The notes under the pieces: generated by a model
The model's database searches: none
What the model was told of the DNA's origin: nothing
Seen by the model: only the letters and a program-made list of their open reading frames with translations
Program-made: the position numbers and the translations under genes
Assembly: GCA_045659745.1 (NCBI GenBank)
Contig: JAZRCL010000057.1
Location: forward strand, 1 to 64,000
DNA length: 64,000 bases
Direction: 5' to 3'
Source: SVTX01 sp045659745
GTDB lineage: Bacteria; Bacillota; Clostridia; Oscillospirales; CAG-272
In this document: positions 8,950-17,046 of the stretch, piece by piece
How positions within the stretch are numbered: position 1 is the first letter of the stretch
Layout of the letters: each line of letters opens with the position of its first letter

Positions 8950-9768
8950 TTAAGAGTTAAGCTCTGTGGGAGCCTCCGTGTGAGCCTCCGTGGGCTTGGT
9001 AGATACGGGATATTCCTTGTATCCGTGAGTTCTTATGTATTCGAGCATTATTTTGTAGCCGTCTGCGTTTGGTGAGCCGCCGTCCTTGTTTGCATACTTC
9101 TTGGGGAGATTGCCCGATGAGTCCTTAAGGGCTTCTGCGGTGTTGATAAAGCGGATATTCAACTCCTGTGCGAGCTCGCATAACCACTTGTTGCAGGTGT
9201 CTATTTTTTCATTTGATATCTCACTGTTTCTGTGCTGATATTTTGCTGACACTGGAAGTATGGATTGGATTATTATCTTTGTGCCAGGAGAGTTTTCCTT
9301 GATCGTGTCTATAAGCTTTTTGTAGTATTCGCAAAAGGCATTTTTGTCGCAATAGGGAACACCGTTCTCAAGCCCCAAGGTTATTACAAGATACCTTGGC
9401 TTTTTTGTTTTAAGCGATTGTGCGAGGAGCATCTCCTCATCTGTTTCGGGGAGAATTATTGTTGCTTTGTCGATATTGTAATCGAGCTTCAGCGTTCCGT
9501 CCTTGCCGGTCCAGACCTGATTTGAGTCAACTCCGTTTTCCAAAACTCCGCTGCTAACCATATTCTGACTTGTAAAGTCGCCGAGGAATATCAGATTATT
9601 TATATAATTCTGACCGTAATCGGGAGTGGATTTCAGAGTCGCCTCGCTCTCTGAGATATTAAAATCCTTGTCCTTTTTTATCAAGGTGGCGAGACACACC
9701 GCAGCGATTATCGCCAGACACAGCGCGGCAAGCAGGGAGATTATAATTACTTTCGTTGTTTTTTTCAT
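8950..9768 (-). CDS. Membrane-anchored SGNH/GDSL-like protein lacking catalytic residues
   Basis: A 272-residue protein with an N-terminal transmembrane helix (about residues 7-29) and an SGNH-hydrolase-like body facing outward. The fold is suggested by three blocks in order: IFLGDFTSQ near 61 (family GDS), LVITLGLENG near 126 (family GxND) and KDGGSPNADGY near 228 (family DGxHPNxxGY). In each the expected active-site residue is changed: Ser to Phe, Asn to Glu, His to Ser. It may therefore bind rather than cleave glycans or acyl esters. The tail is Thr/Glu/Pro-rich. It lies 12 bases after the membrane-protein gene and is probably cotranscribed with it. Confidence 0.62.
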   Translation of the reverse strand: MKKTTKVIIISLLAALCLAIIAAVCLATLIKKDKDFNISESEATLKSTPDYGQNYINNLIFLGDFTSQNMVSSGVLENGVDSNQVWTGKDGTLKLDYNIDKATIILPETDEEMLLAQSLKTKKPRYLVITLGLENGVPYCDKNAFCEYYKKLIDTIKENSPGTKIIIQSILPVSAKYQHRNSEISNEKIDTCNKWLCELAQELNIRFINTAEALKDSSGNLPKKYANKDGGSPNADGYKIMLEYIRTHGYKEYPVSTKPTEAHTEAPTELNS

Positions 9769-9780
9769 TTTATTTCAATC

Positions 9781-10254
9781 CTATTTGTCGTCTGAAAAAA
9801 GACTTTTGTATTCAGTCTGCGTCTCGGGCTGCTTTTTGGATTTTTTAGTGCTTCCGGAATTTTTTGTGTTTTGTGACTTGGCGTTGACTTTTTTCTCACT
9901 CTTGCGATTGATAATAAAGGATTTGATAAGACAAGCTATCCCATATAATACGGCGAAAATTGCCGTTGAAATAACCGAGAAGGTAAATCCCTTGTGGTAG
10001 GGGAGAATGACGCAGAAGAAAAATCCACCCACGTAGCATGCCGCGTGGCATACTGCTGCGGGAATCTTGTTCATTAAGTTGCTTTCCTTTATCGCTGTTC
10101 CCGTGGACATTATAAAAGCGAACAAAAGCAGAAACAAAAATTTTCCCGGGTCAAGTCCCGTGTTATTATCGCCAAATAACTGTGCAAATAACAAAAAGAC
10201 GCCGCTTATTGCGGTATAGTAAACCGCTCCGAGATTTATGATTCTTTTAAGCAT
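9781..10254 (-). CDS. Small four-helix membrane protein, function unknown
   Basis: I do not recognise this 157-residue protein with confidence. It has four hydrophobic stretches (about 8-26, 38-54, 66-84, 91-110) with short loops, then a basic, Ser/Lys/Asn-rich cytoplasmic tail from about residue 115. The layout recalls DUF3021-type membrane proteins. It is the first gene of a two-gene minus-strand unit with the SGNH-like protein, so the pair may work together at the membrane. Confidence 0.6.
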   Translation of the reverse strand: MLKRIINLGAVYYTAISGVFLLFAQLFGDNNTGLDPGKFLFLLLFAFIMSTGTAIKESNLMNKIPAAVCHAACYVGGFFFCVILPYHKGFTFSVISTAIFAVLYGIACLIKSFIINRKSEKKVNAKSQNTKNSGSTKKSKKQPETQTEYKSLFSDDK

Positions 10255-10298
10255 AGATATAACCTTTCAGTTTAGTAGGGCAAACACACCCTCATTTT

Positions 10299-10327
10299 AT
10301 TTTAACACACAGCGTAAATTTTTTCAA
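10299..10327 (-). promoter_or_regulatory. Candidate promoter for the membrane-protein/SGNH-like pair
   Basis: On the minus strand TTGAAA (10322-10327), 17-base spacer, TAAAAT (10299-10304), about 45 bases before the ATG at 10254. Confidence 0.5.
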
Positions 10328-10390
10328 TAAGCATTTTATATTTTTTGATAAAATAAATGTATAAAAATTCATAAAAATATGCAAAGTTTC

Positions 10391-10419
10391 TTGACAATAT
10401 AAAGTAAATGATATATAAT
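10391..10419 (+). promoter_or_regulatory. Promoter of the nusB housekeeping run
   Basis: Perfect TTGACA (10391-10396), 17-base spacer, TATAAT (10414-10419). Just downstream in the leader is a hairpin (10433-10439 with 10444-10450, GGTA loop). Confidence 0.8.
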
Positions 10420-10482
10420 TAAAATAGGTAGGTGTTGCCGGTAGGCAACAATCGTAAATTTTTAACGTAAGGAGACATAAAA

Positions 10483-10935
10483 ATGCCCGAGATTTCAAGA
10501 AAAGAAGCGAGAAGAACACTGTTTGCGCTTTTGTTTGAGACTGAATTCAAGTCCGAAGAGTTGCCTGAGGTAATATATAATTCGGCGCTTGAGGATAGAA
10601 ACATTCCCGAGGATGAGTATATAAAGAGCGTATTTTTCGGCATCTGCGAAAAGAGCGCAGAGCTGGACGCTATAATCAGTAAGTATGCAAAGGGATGGAG
10701 AGCTGACAGACTTTCCAAGGTATCAAGAACAGTTATCCGTCTTTCCGTTTATGAGATACTTTACGCGGATATTCCCGCAAACGTATCCGTCAGCGAGGCG
10801 GTTGATATTGCCAAGAAATACGGCGAGGACAAGTCGCGCGCGTTTGTCAACGGAGTGCTTGCAAGCATTGTAAAAGATGTTGAAGCAAAGGGCAAGGGCG
10901 CAGTCGTTATGCTTGCCGAGTCTGACGCAGAATAA
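10483..10935 (+). CDS. nusB: Transcription antitermination factor NusB
   Basis: NusB, 150 residues, binds boxA RNA with ribosomal protein S10 and supports rRNA antitermination. Seen: the N-terminal SRKEARRTLFALLFETEF helix with the RNA-facing arginines and the C-terminal DIAKKYGEDKSRAFVNGVL signature. AAGGAG precedes the ATG. It opens a rightward run with only one base to the next gene. Confidence 0.95.
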   Translation: MPEISRKEARRTLFALLFETEFKSEELPEVIYNSALEDRNIPEDEYIKSVFFGICEKSAELDAIISKYAKGWRADRLSKVSRTVIRLSVYEILYADIPANVSVSEAVDIAKKYGEDKSRAFVNGVLASIVKDVEAKGKGAVVMLAESDAE

Positions 10936-10936
10936 A

Positions 10937-11914
10937 ATGAAAAACAAGCTTTTTGTCGGTATAGACACGAGCAACTATACAACCTCACTTGCGCTTTGCA
11001 CGTATGATGGCGAGGTTGTTGCGAACATAAAAAAATTACTCGCCGTTGAGAGCGGCGAGAGGGGACTGCGGCAGAGTGACGCGCTCTTTCTGCACACCAA
11101 AAACCTCCCCGAGCTTATGGACAAGCTATCCGACGTTATAAAAAACAGTTATTCGCAGAGCAAAATATGCGCTATTGGCTATTCAGCATATCCGCGTGAC
11201 TGCGAGGGCTCGTATATGCCTTGCTTTTTAGCAGGTCAGGCGGCGGCGTATTCTTTTGCTGCGCCCATAGGTTGTCCCATATATAAGTTCTCACATCAGG
11301 CAGGACATATCTCGGCGGCGCTTTATTCGTCGGGCGCGGAGGAGCAGATAATTTCGCAGGCAAAGGCTTGCGGGGGCAGATTTGCGGCGTTTCACGTCTC
11401 GGGCGGCACGACCGAGCTTTTGCTCGTGACGTTGAATGACGGAAAAATGTCCATAGAGCAGATAGGCGGCACGAAGGACATAAACGCCGGGCAGGCTATC
11501 GACCGTGCGGGCGTTATGATGGGACTGACATTCCCCTGCGGCAGAGAAATGGAAACTCTTTGCGGCGATGGCGTGTTGTATAAGAAGCAGATAAAGATCT
11601 GCGTTGACGGACTTTTCTGCAATCTTTCGGGACTTGAAAATCAAGCCGCGGCGATTTACTCCCAAGGGCAGAACAAGGGCGAGGTATGTGAGTTTGTGTT
11701 TGACTTTGTAGGCAAAACGCTCCTCAAAATGACAGACAATTTGAGGTCGCTATATCCCGACATGCCCGTGCTTTATGCGGGCGGAGTTATGAGCAACTCC
11801 AGAATAAAAAACATGCTCTCAAAAAATGAAAATACTTATTTTGCGCAACCCGAATTTTCCTCGGACAACGCCGCAGGAATCTCGCTTTTGTGCAGAAAAC
11901 AGCATATAGGATAA
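10937..11914 (+). CDS. TsaD-like protein of the OSGEP/M22 family (clostridial paralogue)
   Basis: An ASKHA-fold protein of 325 residues related to the tRNA t6A enzyme TsaD but shorter and divergent. Seen: FVGIDTSNYTTSLAL at the start (phosphate loop), the metal-binding pair in FSHQAGHISAAL near residue 119, VSGGTTELLLV near 155 and YAGGVMSNSRIK near 280. The start is the ATG one base after the nusB stop; there is no clear ribosome site, which fits coupled translation. A paralogue between nusB and xseA is common in Clostridia. Whether it makes t6A or has another role cannot be told here; a true tsaD is expected elsewhere. Confidence 0.78.
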   Translation: MKNKLFVGIDTSNYTTSLALCTYDGEVVANIKKLLAVESGERGLRQSDALFLHTKNLPELMDKLSDVIKNSYSQSKICAIGYSAYPRDCEGSYMPCFLAGQAAAYSFAAPIGCPIYKFSHQAGHISAALYSSGAEEQIISQAKACGGRFAAFHVSGGTTELLLVTLNDGKMSIEQIGGTKDINAGQAIDRAGVMMGLTFPCGREMETLCGDGVLYKKQIKICVDGLFCNLSGLENQAAAIYSQGQNKGEVCEFVFDFVGKTLLKMTDNLRSLYPDMPVLYAGGVMSNSRIKNMLSKNENTYFAQPEFSSDNAAGISLLCRKQHIG

Positions 11915-11934
11915 TACTGCGAAAGGAGACTCAT

Positions 11935-13146
11935 ATGAGCGGACGTAGCGCATTCAGCGTATCCCAGATAAATGAATATATAAAAATGCTTCTTGAGTCT
12001 TCCGACGTAATAAATAACGTTTGGGTAATGGGTGAAATATCAAATTTCAAGAGCCATTACGCAACGGGACATCTCTATTTTTCTCTTAAGGACGAGGGAA
12101 GCATAATCAAGTGCGTAATGTTCCGAGGTAGCGCGCAGAAATTGAGATTTGTGCCCGAGGATGGTATGAAGGTGCTGATTCACGGCAAAATTTCAAGCTA
12201 TGCTCCGCGCGGAGAATATCAGATATATGCCGACGATATGCAGCCTGACGGCATAGGCGCGCTTGCGCGAGCGTTTGAGCAGCTTAAGGTGAGACTCGGC
12301 GCAGAGGGACTTTTCGACCAAGCGCACAAAAAGCCAATACCGCAGATGCCAAAAAGGGTGGGAGTTATCACGTCCGCCTCGGGTGCGGCGATACACGATA
12401 TACTCAACGTCTCGGGCAGACGTTGTCCCAGTGCGGAGATAGTCATATATCCTGCGCAGGTGCAGGGAGATACTGCCGCAAGAAGTCTTTGCGGAGGTAT
12501 TAAGTATTTTAACGAAAGAAGCCCTGTCGACGTTATAATAATCGGTCGTGGTGGCGGTTCTATTGAAGATTTGTGGGCGTTTAACGACGAAAATCTGGCA
12601 AGAATTATATACGACTCGAAAATTCCCGTTATCTCGGCGGTGGGACACGAGACGGATTTTACCATCTGCGATTTCGTAGCGGACCTGCGAGCACCAACTC
12701 CAAGCGCGGCGGCGGAGATAGCTTTTCCCGATATGCTTGGAGTTTTGCAGAAGGTAATACAGCTTCGCGGAATGTGCGACGTGAAAATTTCAAGAAAGCT
12801 AACATCTCTCAAAACTCAGACATCGCTTCTTGAAAAGAAGATAGAGGTAAAATCCCCCGAGCACGTGCTAAATCAGAAAATGATGCACGTGGCAAGACTT
12901 AGTGAAAGACTTGAGAGCTTGAGTCAAGGAGTCTTTGCAAAGTCGAAAAATAAATTCAACGTACTTGTTGCCCGTCTTGACGCGTCAAATCCGTTAGCGC
13001 TCATGTCTCGCGGATATGCGGTGGTTCAAAAGGACGGAGGAGTCGTCACAAGAGCTGAGAAGTTATCCACGGGCGACACTATTACCGTTGCATTTGCGGA
13101 CGGCGAGGTGTCCGCAAGAGTTGAAAAAACACAAAAAGGAGAATGA
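11935..13146 (+). CDS. xseA: Exodeoxyribonuclease VII large subunit
   Basis: XseA, 403 residues, the catalytic large subunit of the enzyme that degrades single-stranded DNA to oligonucleotides. An OB-fold occupies the first 100 residues (SVSQINEYIKMLLE, then GEISNFKSHYATGHLYFSLKD). The nuclease core holds VGVITSASGAAIHDI, IIIGRGGGSIEDLWAFNDE near 205 and SAVGHETDFTICDFVADLRAPTPSAAAE. A coiled coil and a C-terminal MSRGYAVV segment follow. The start has GAAAGGAGA upstream. It is four bases from xseB, as expected for partners made together. Confidence 0.96.
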   Translation: MSGRSAFSVSQINEYIKMLLESSDVINNVWVMGEISNFKSHYATGHLYFSLKDEGSIIKCVMFRGSAQKLRFVPEDGMKVLIHGKISSYAPRGEYQIYADDMQPDGIGALARAFEQLKVRLGAEGLFDQAHKKPIPQMPKRVGVITSASGAAIHDILNVSGRRCPSAEIVIYPAQVQGDTAARSLCGGIKYFNERSPVDVIIIGRGGGSIEDLWAFNDENLARIIYDSKIPVISAVGHETDFTICDFVADLRAPTPSAAAEIAFPDMLGVLQKVIQLRGMCDVKISRKLTSLKTQTSLLEKKIEVKSPEHVLNQKMMHVARLSERLESLSQGVFAKSKNKFNVLVARLDASNPLALMSRGYAVVQKDGGVVTRAEKLSTGDTITVAFADGEVSARVEKTQKGE

Positions 13147-13150
13147 TACA

Positions 13151-13390
13151 ATGGCAGAAAAGAAGAAAACATTTGAAGAAAATCTTTCCCGCCTTGAGCA
13201 GATAGTAGCGGAGTTTGAGGATGAAAACCTCACGCTTGAAAAATCGATAAAGCTTTACGAAGAGGGTGTCAAGCTCGCAGGAAAATGCACGCTTGAGCTT
13301 GAAGCGGCAGAGCGCAAGATAAAACTACTTCAGAGAAATGGTGACGGAGAGATAGTTGAGACACCTATCTCCGAGGATGACCTCGCTTGA
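13151..13390 (+). CDS. xseB: Exodeoxyribonuclease VII small subunit
   Basis: XseB, 79 residues, binds the coiled coil of XseA to form exonuclease VII. The family core FEENLSRLEQIVAEFED, then LTLEKSIKLYEEGVKLAG, is intact. The ATG follows an AAAGGAG that overlaps the end of xseA. Confidence 0.95.
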   Translation: MAEKKKTFEENLSRLEQIVAEFEDENLTLEKSIKLYEEGVKLAGKCTLELEAAERKIKLLQRNGDGEIVETPISEDDLA

Positions 13391-13401
13391 TTGGAGATTT
13401 T

Positions 13402-14295
13402 ATGAATTACACTTATGCAAAAAACATAATTGAGGAGAATGCGGCTCTTATCGAGTCGGTTCTTGACTCAAAATACTCCGACGAGAGCGAAATTCTCGGA
13501 GGACTTGAGATGGCGCAAAGATACAGTCTTCTTCGGGGAGGAAAGCGGATACGTCCGTGTATATGTATCGAGACCTGCAAGATGTTCGGCGGAAATATCG
13601 AGGCGGCGTTGCCGTTTGCCGTGGCGGTAGAGATGATACATAACTACTCGCTGATACACGACGACCTTCCTTGTATGGACAACGACGATTTCCGTCGCGG
13701 CAAGCCCACCACCCACAAGGTGTACGGCGAGGCTATGGCGATTCTCGCGGGCGATGGACTTCTGACGGACGCGTTTCTTGAATGTGCGATGAATCCTCAC
13801 GTTTCGGGTGACTGCGCGGCGACGGCAGTGTCCGTTTTGTCTGCGGCGGCGGGAAGCCGAGGAATGGTACGCGGTCAGGCAATAGATTTGTACGGCGAGC
13901 AAAATCATCTCACGATTGAGCAGCTTACAGAGCTTCACCTCGGTAAGACGGGTGCATTAATATGCGCGTCAGTTCAGCTTGGATGTCTTGCGGCGGGAAT
14001 TACCCCAGAAGATACAATAATGGGCGATATGACGGAATTTGCCGCTCAGATAGGCCTTGCGTTCCAGATAATAGACGACGTGCTTGACGTGACTTCAAGC
14101 ACCGAGACGCTTGGAAAGCCGATTGGCTCTGACGCGGAGCAGAATAAGACCACGTTTATGAGCTTCTTTACGGTCGAGGAGGCGCTCGCATATGCAGAGC
14201 AATGTACCTTATCCGCGATAGAGCTGATTGAGAAACACAAAAATAGCGACAGACTCATTGAAATTGCAAAATACTTGTGTGCAAGAGATAAATAA
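13402..14295 (+). CDS. ispA: Farnesyl/geranyl diphosphate synthase
   Basis: Short-chain trans-prenyltransferase, 297 residues, joining isopentenyl diphosphate to allylic diphosphates in isoprenoid synthesis. Seen: GGKRIRPCI near residue 48, first aspartate-rich motif DDLPCMDNDD near 85, and second motif IIDDVLDVTSS near 225. I chose the ATG at 13402 since GGAG lies six bases upstream; a TTG five codons earlier overlaps xseB. Its place behind xseA-xseB is the standard order in Bacillota. A dxs gene does not follow, unlike in many relatives. Confidence 0.93.
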   Translation: MNYTYAKNIIEENAALIESVLDSKYSDESEILGGLEMAQRYSLLRGGKRIRPCICIETCKMFGGNIEAALPFAVAVEMIHNYSLIHDDLPCMDNDDFRRGKPTTHKVYGEAMAILAGDGLLTDAFLECAMNPHVSGDCAATAVSVLSAAAGSRGMVRGQAIDLYGEQNHLTIEQLTELHLGKTGALICASVQLGCLAAGITPEDTIMGDMTEFAAQIGLAFQIIDDVLDVTSSTETLGKPIGSDAEQNKTTFMSFFTVEEALAYAEQCTLSAIELIEKHKNSDRLIEIAKYLCARDK

Positions 14296-14318
14296 AATAA
14301 CAGCAGAGGGAAGATAAA

Positions 14319-14786
14319 ATGTTAGACATAATAAAAGACTTTTTTACAAACTTTGTGATAATTTCTGCGGCAGTCAGCTGGATAGTCGCGCAAATACTTA
14401 AGGGTTGTACGGGAATTTTCAAGAAAAAGAAATTCACTATTACGGAGTTCTTGTTTGGAACCGGCGGTATGCCCTCGTCTCACTCGGCAGCGGTCTGCTC
14501 TATGGTAAGTGCCACGGCAATATACTATGGCCTCAACTCCTTCCAATTTGGCATGGCGGGACTTTTGTCTATGATAGTTATCCGTGATGCGTTGGGAGTA
14601 AGACAAGAGGTAGGCAAGCACGCTGTTGTGCTTAATAAGATACTCAAGGATCTTGAAAGCGACAATCCCGAGGAAGCGTTCAAGGAGTTTGTGGGACACA
14701 CACCCTTCCAGGTGCTCATGGGCTCGCTTTTGGGTCTTGTAATACCGATAGGGTTGTACTTTACCGGTTGGTTTAGCTTGACGTAA
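14319..14786 (+). CDS. Divergent PAP2 family membrane protein (YuiD-like)
   Basis: A 155-residue integral membrane protein of the acid-phosphatase/PAP2-related family PF02681. Family motifs GTGGMPSSHSAAVCSM near residue 50, VRQEVGKHAVVLN near 93 and GHTPFQVLMGSLLG near 128 are all present, between four or five hydrophobic helices. A lipid phosphate substrate is likely from the family, perhaps an isoprenoid diphosphate given its neighbour ispA, but that is inference. The last base of its TAA is the first base of the next ATG. Confidence 0.85.
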   Translation: MLDIIKDFFTNFVIISAAVSWIVAQILKGCTGIFKKKKFTITEFLFGTGGMPSSHSAAVCSMVSATAIYYGLNSFQFGMAGLLSMIVIRDALGVRQEVGKHAVVLNKILKDLESDNPEEAFKEFVGHTPFQVLMGSLLGLVIPIGLYFTGWFSLT

Positions 14787-15571
14787 TGAGAATTGACTTA
14801 TACCTTTCGCAAAAAGGCTTTTGCGAAAGCAGAAATAAGGCGTCGCGCTTGATTGACTTGGGACTTGTGACAATCGACGGAAGAGTAGTGCAAAAATCGT
14901 CTGAGGATATTGACGAGTGTGCGGAGCATAGCGTTGAAGTAAAAAAAGACAGTGATTTTGTCGGTAGAGGCGGACTTAAGCTTGAGGCGGCATTGGATCA
15001 GTTTTCTATTGACGTTGTGGGTAAGAGATGCATTGACGTGGGCGCGTCCACCGGTGGATTTACACAATGTCTTCTTATGCGAGGCGCACAGAGCGTTGTC
15101 GCAGTGGACTCTGGTAAGGGACAGCTTCATAAAAGTTTGCTTGATGACCCGCGTGTAAAATCTGTTGAGGGATATAACGCGCGAAATCTGAATGTTTCCG
15201 AGTTTGGTCTGTTCGACTGCGCGGTGATGGACGTGTCATTTATATCGCAGACGCTCATAATTCCCGCACTCTCACAACTTATCTGCGATGGCGGAGTGCT
15301 TATAAGTCTAGTTAAGCCTCAGTTTGAGGCTGGCAGACAGGCTATAGGTAAGAACGGAATAGTAAAAAAAGCTTCCGACAGGGAATACTCCTTGATTCGC
15401 GTTTCCCAATGTGCGAGTCAGCTTGGACTTGAGCTTATAGATACGATAAAATCTCCCATTACGGGCGGTGACGGAAATATAGAATATCTTGCGTATTTTG
15501 TCAAGACGGGCAAATGTAGCGAGATATCTCAAAAAAACATAACAAGAATAAATCGGCTTTGCCGGGAATGA
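14786..15571 (+). CDS. tlyA: TlyA family rRNA 2'-O-methyltransferase
   Basis: A 261-residue RNA methyltransferase with an N-terminal S4 RNA-binding domain (MRIDLYLSQKGFCESRNKAS) and an FtsJ-like domain (DFVGRGGLKLEAAL, CIDVGASTGGFTQCL near residue 88, VMDVSFISQTLIIPAL near 148, LVKPQFEAG near 178). TlyA in Mycobacterium methylates 16S and 23S rRNA; the role in Clostridia is inferred. It is translated by a one-base overlap with the PAP2-like gene and is followed by nadK, the usual Bacillota order. Confidence 0.92.
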   Translation: MRIDLYLSQKGFCESRNKASRLIDLGLVTIDGRVVQKSSEDIDECAEHSVEVKKDSDFVGRGGLKLEAALDQFSIDVVGKRCIDVGASTGGFTQCLLMRGAQSVVAVDSGKGQLHKSLLDDPRVKSVEGYNARNLNVSEFGLFDCAVMDVSFISQTLIIPALSQLICDGGVLISLVKPQFEAGRQAIGKNGIVKKASDREYSLIRVSQCASQLGLELIDTIKSPITGGDGNIEYLAYFVKTGKCSEISQKNITRINRLCRE

Positions 15572-15578
15572 GGATATT

Positions 15579-16460
15579 ATGCCTAAGAAAATACAAAAAG
15601 CGGCGTTGATAACCAATTTCAACATATATGAAAAGGCGTGGAAGGCTATTGAGGTAGCGAGAAAGCTTACAAGTCTTGGTTGTGAGGTTATAACGTCCTA
15701 TTATAATAAGGACAAAATAGAAAAGCTGGACGCAGAGGTCAAAATAACATACGTATCCAACGATAAAGTGTATCGATCCTGTGAGGTGGTCATAGTGCTT
15801 GGAGGCGACGGGACTCTGCTTGAGTCTGCGCGCCGAGTAGCCCAGCTTGAGATACCTGTAATAGGCATCAATCTCGGACGCCTCGGATATATGGCGGAGC
15901 TTGAAACCTCCGAAATAGACAAGCTTGAGAGGGTTGTAAACGGTGATTACGAAATAGAGGAGAGATCTATGATCTCGGTGGAGATAGTCACAGGCGATGG
16001 ACGCGTGCGCTCAAGCAACTATGCGCTTAACGACGCGGTCCTGTCAAACGGCTCTATATCGAGAGTGGTTGACCTTGAGCTTTACGAGGGCGGAGTGCTT
16101 ATTTCGTCTTACCGCTCTGACGGTATGATAATTGCCACACCCACGGGCTCGACGGCGTATTCTATGTCGGCAGGCGGAGCGGTAGTTGATCCCAGACTTT
16201 TCTGTCTGTGCGTGACGCCTATATGTCCCCATTCGCTCTCAGCTCGCCCCCTTATCTTCCCTGATAGTGCGGTATTATCCGTAAAGAACGTCTGCCAGAG
16301 GGAGAAGATGCTTTATCTTACGGTTGACGGACGCGCGAATTTCGAACTTTTCAGAGGAGAGTCTGTAAGAATAACCCGATCGCCATTGACGACACGCTTT
16401 ATCAGACTCAACAAGAGCGGATTTTATATGAAGCTTCGTCAAAAAATGAATGAAAAATAA
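15579..16460 (+). CDS. nadK: NAD kinase
   Basis: Phosphorylates NAD to NADP in the cytosol. The 293-residue protein carries the GGDGT motif (VVIVLGGDGTLLESAR near residue 72), the second substrate motif near 145 (YALNDAVLS) and IIATPTGSTAYSMSAGG near 185, then TPICPHSLSARPL. The tlyA-nadK-argR order is typical of Gram-positive genomes. Spacing to tlyA is seven bases, with GAGGA as the ribosome site. Confidence 0.95.
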   Translation: MPKKIQKAALITNFNIYEKAWKAIEVARKLTSLGCEVITSYYNKDKIEKLDAEVKITYVSNDKVYRSCEVVIVLGGDGTLLESARRVAQLEIPVIGINLGRLGYMAELETSEIDKLERVVNGDYEIEERSMISVEIVTGDGRVRSSNYALNDAVLSNGSISRVVDLELYEGGVLISSYRSDGMIIATPTGSTAYSMSAGGAVVDPRLFCLCVTPICPHSLSARPLIFPDSAVLSVKNVCQREKMLYLTVDGRANFELFRGESVRITRSPLTTRFIRLNKSGFYMKLRQKMNEK

Positions 16461-16471
16461 GAGGTTTTACC

Positions 16472-16927
16472 GTGAAAAAGAATAGACATTTGAAAATTTA
16501 CGAGCTTATCTCAAAGCACGAGATAGAAACTCAGGATGAGCTTATCGACTATCTCAGAGCCGAGGGTTATGACGTGACTCAGGCAACGGTGTCAAGAGAT
16601 ATAAGAGAGCTCAATATAGTAAAGGTGACCACCAAGCGCGGAACATATAAATACACAGCGTCCCACACTCAGCCAAAGTCCAGCACAACGCCCTTTGCCA
16701 ATGCTCTTGTAGATTCGGTTCAGTCGGTTAATTTTGCCCAGAACATCATAGTTATAAAGACTATACCCGGAATGTCCAGCGCAGTTGCAGTAGCAATAGA
16801 CGGTCTTTCCGAGCCCCGTTTGCTTGGTTGCGTGTCGGGAGACGATACAATAATTGCGGTCGCTACCGACGCAGAGGCAGCATACGATATAGGCAGCAGA
16901 ATGAAGGACCTGCTTTCCCGCGCGTAA
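16472..16927 (+). CDS. argR: Arginine repressor ArgR
   Basis: ArgR/AhrC, 151 residues, represses arginine synthesis and activates catabolism when arginine is bound. The N-terminal winged helix holds QATVSRDIRELNIVKV near residue 40. The C-terminal hexamer and arginine domain holds TIPGMSSAVAVAIDGL near 98 and CVSGDDTIIAVA near 118. The start is GTG with GAGG upstream. recN, which often follows, is absent; argS follows with its own promoter, so this gene probably ends the run. Confidence 0.95.
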   Translation: MKKNRHLKIYELISKHEIETQDELIDYLRAEGYDVTQATVSRDIRELNIVKVTTKRGTYKYTASHTQPKSSTTPFANALVDSVQSVNFAQNIIVIKTIPGMSSAVAVAIDGLSEPRLLGCVSGDDTIIAVATDAEAAYDIGSRMKDLLSRA

Positions 16928-16978
16928 TATAGAATTACATATAACGGACTAATTTTTTCAAAAATTATCCAAAGTATA

Positions 16979-17007
16979 TTGAATTCTGAAAATATATGTG
17001 ATATAAT
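16979..17007 (+). promoter_or_regulatory. Candidate promoter for argS-yebC
   Basis: TTGAAT (16979-16984), 17-base spacer, TATAAT (17002-17007), 40 bases before the argS ATG. The AT-rich surroundings could hold an ArgR box, but I see no clear one. Confidence 0.55.
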
Positions 17008-17046
17008 CATAAAGTTGTGTAATTTTACAGAAAGGCAGAAAATAAA

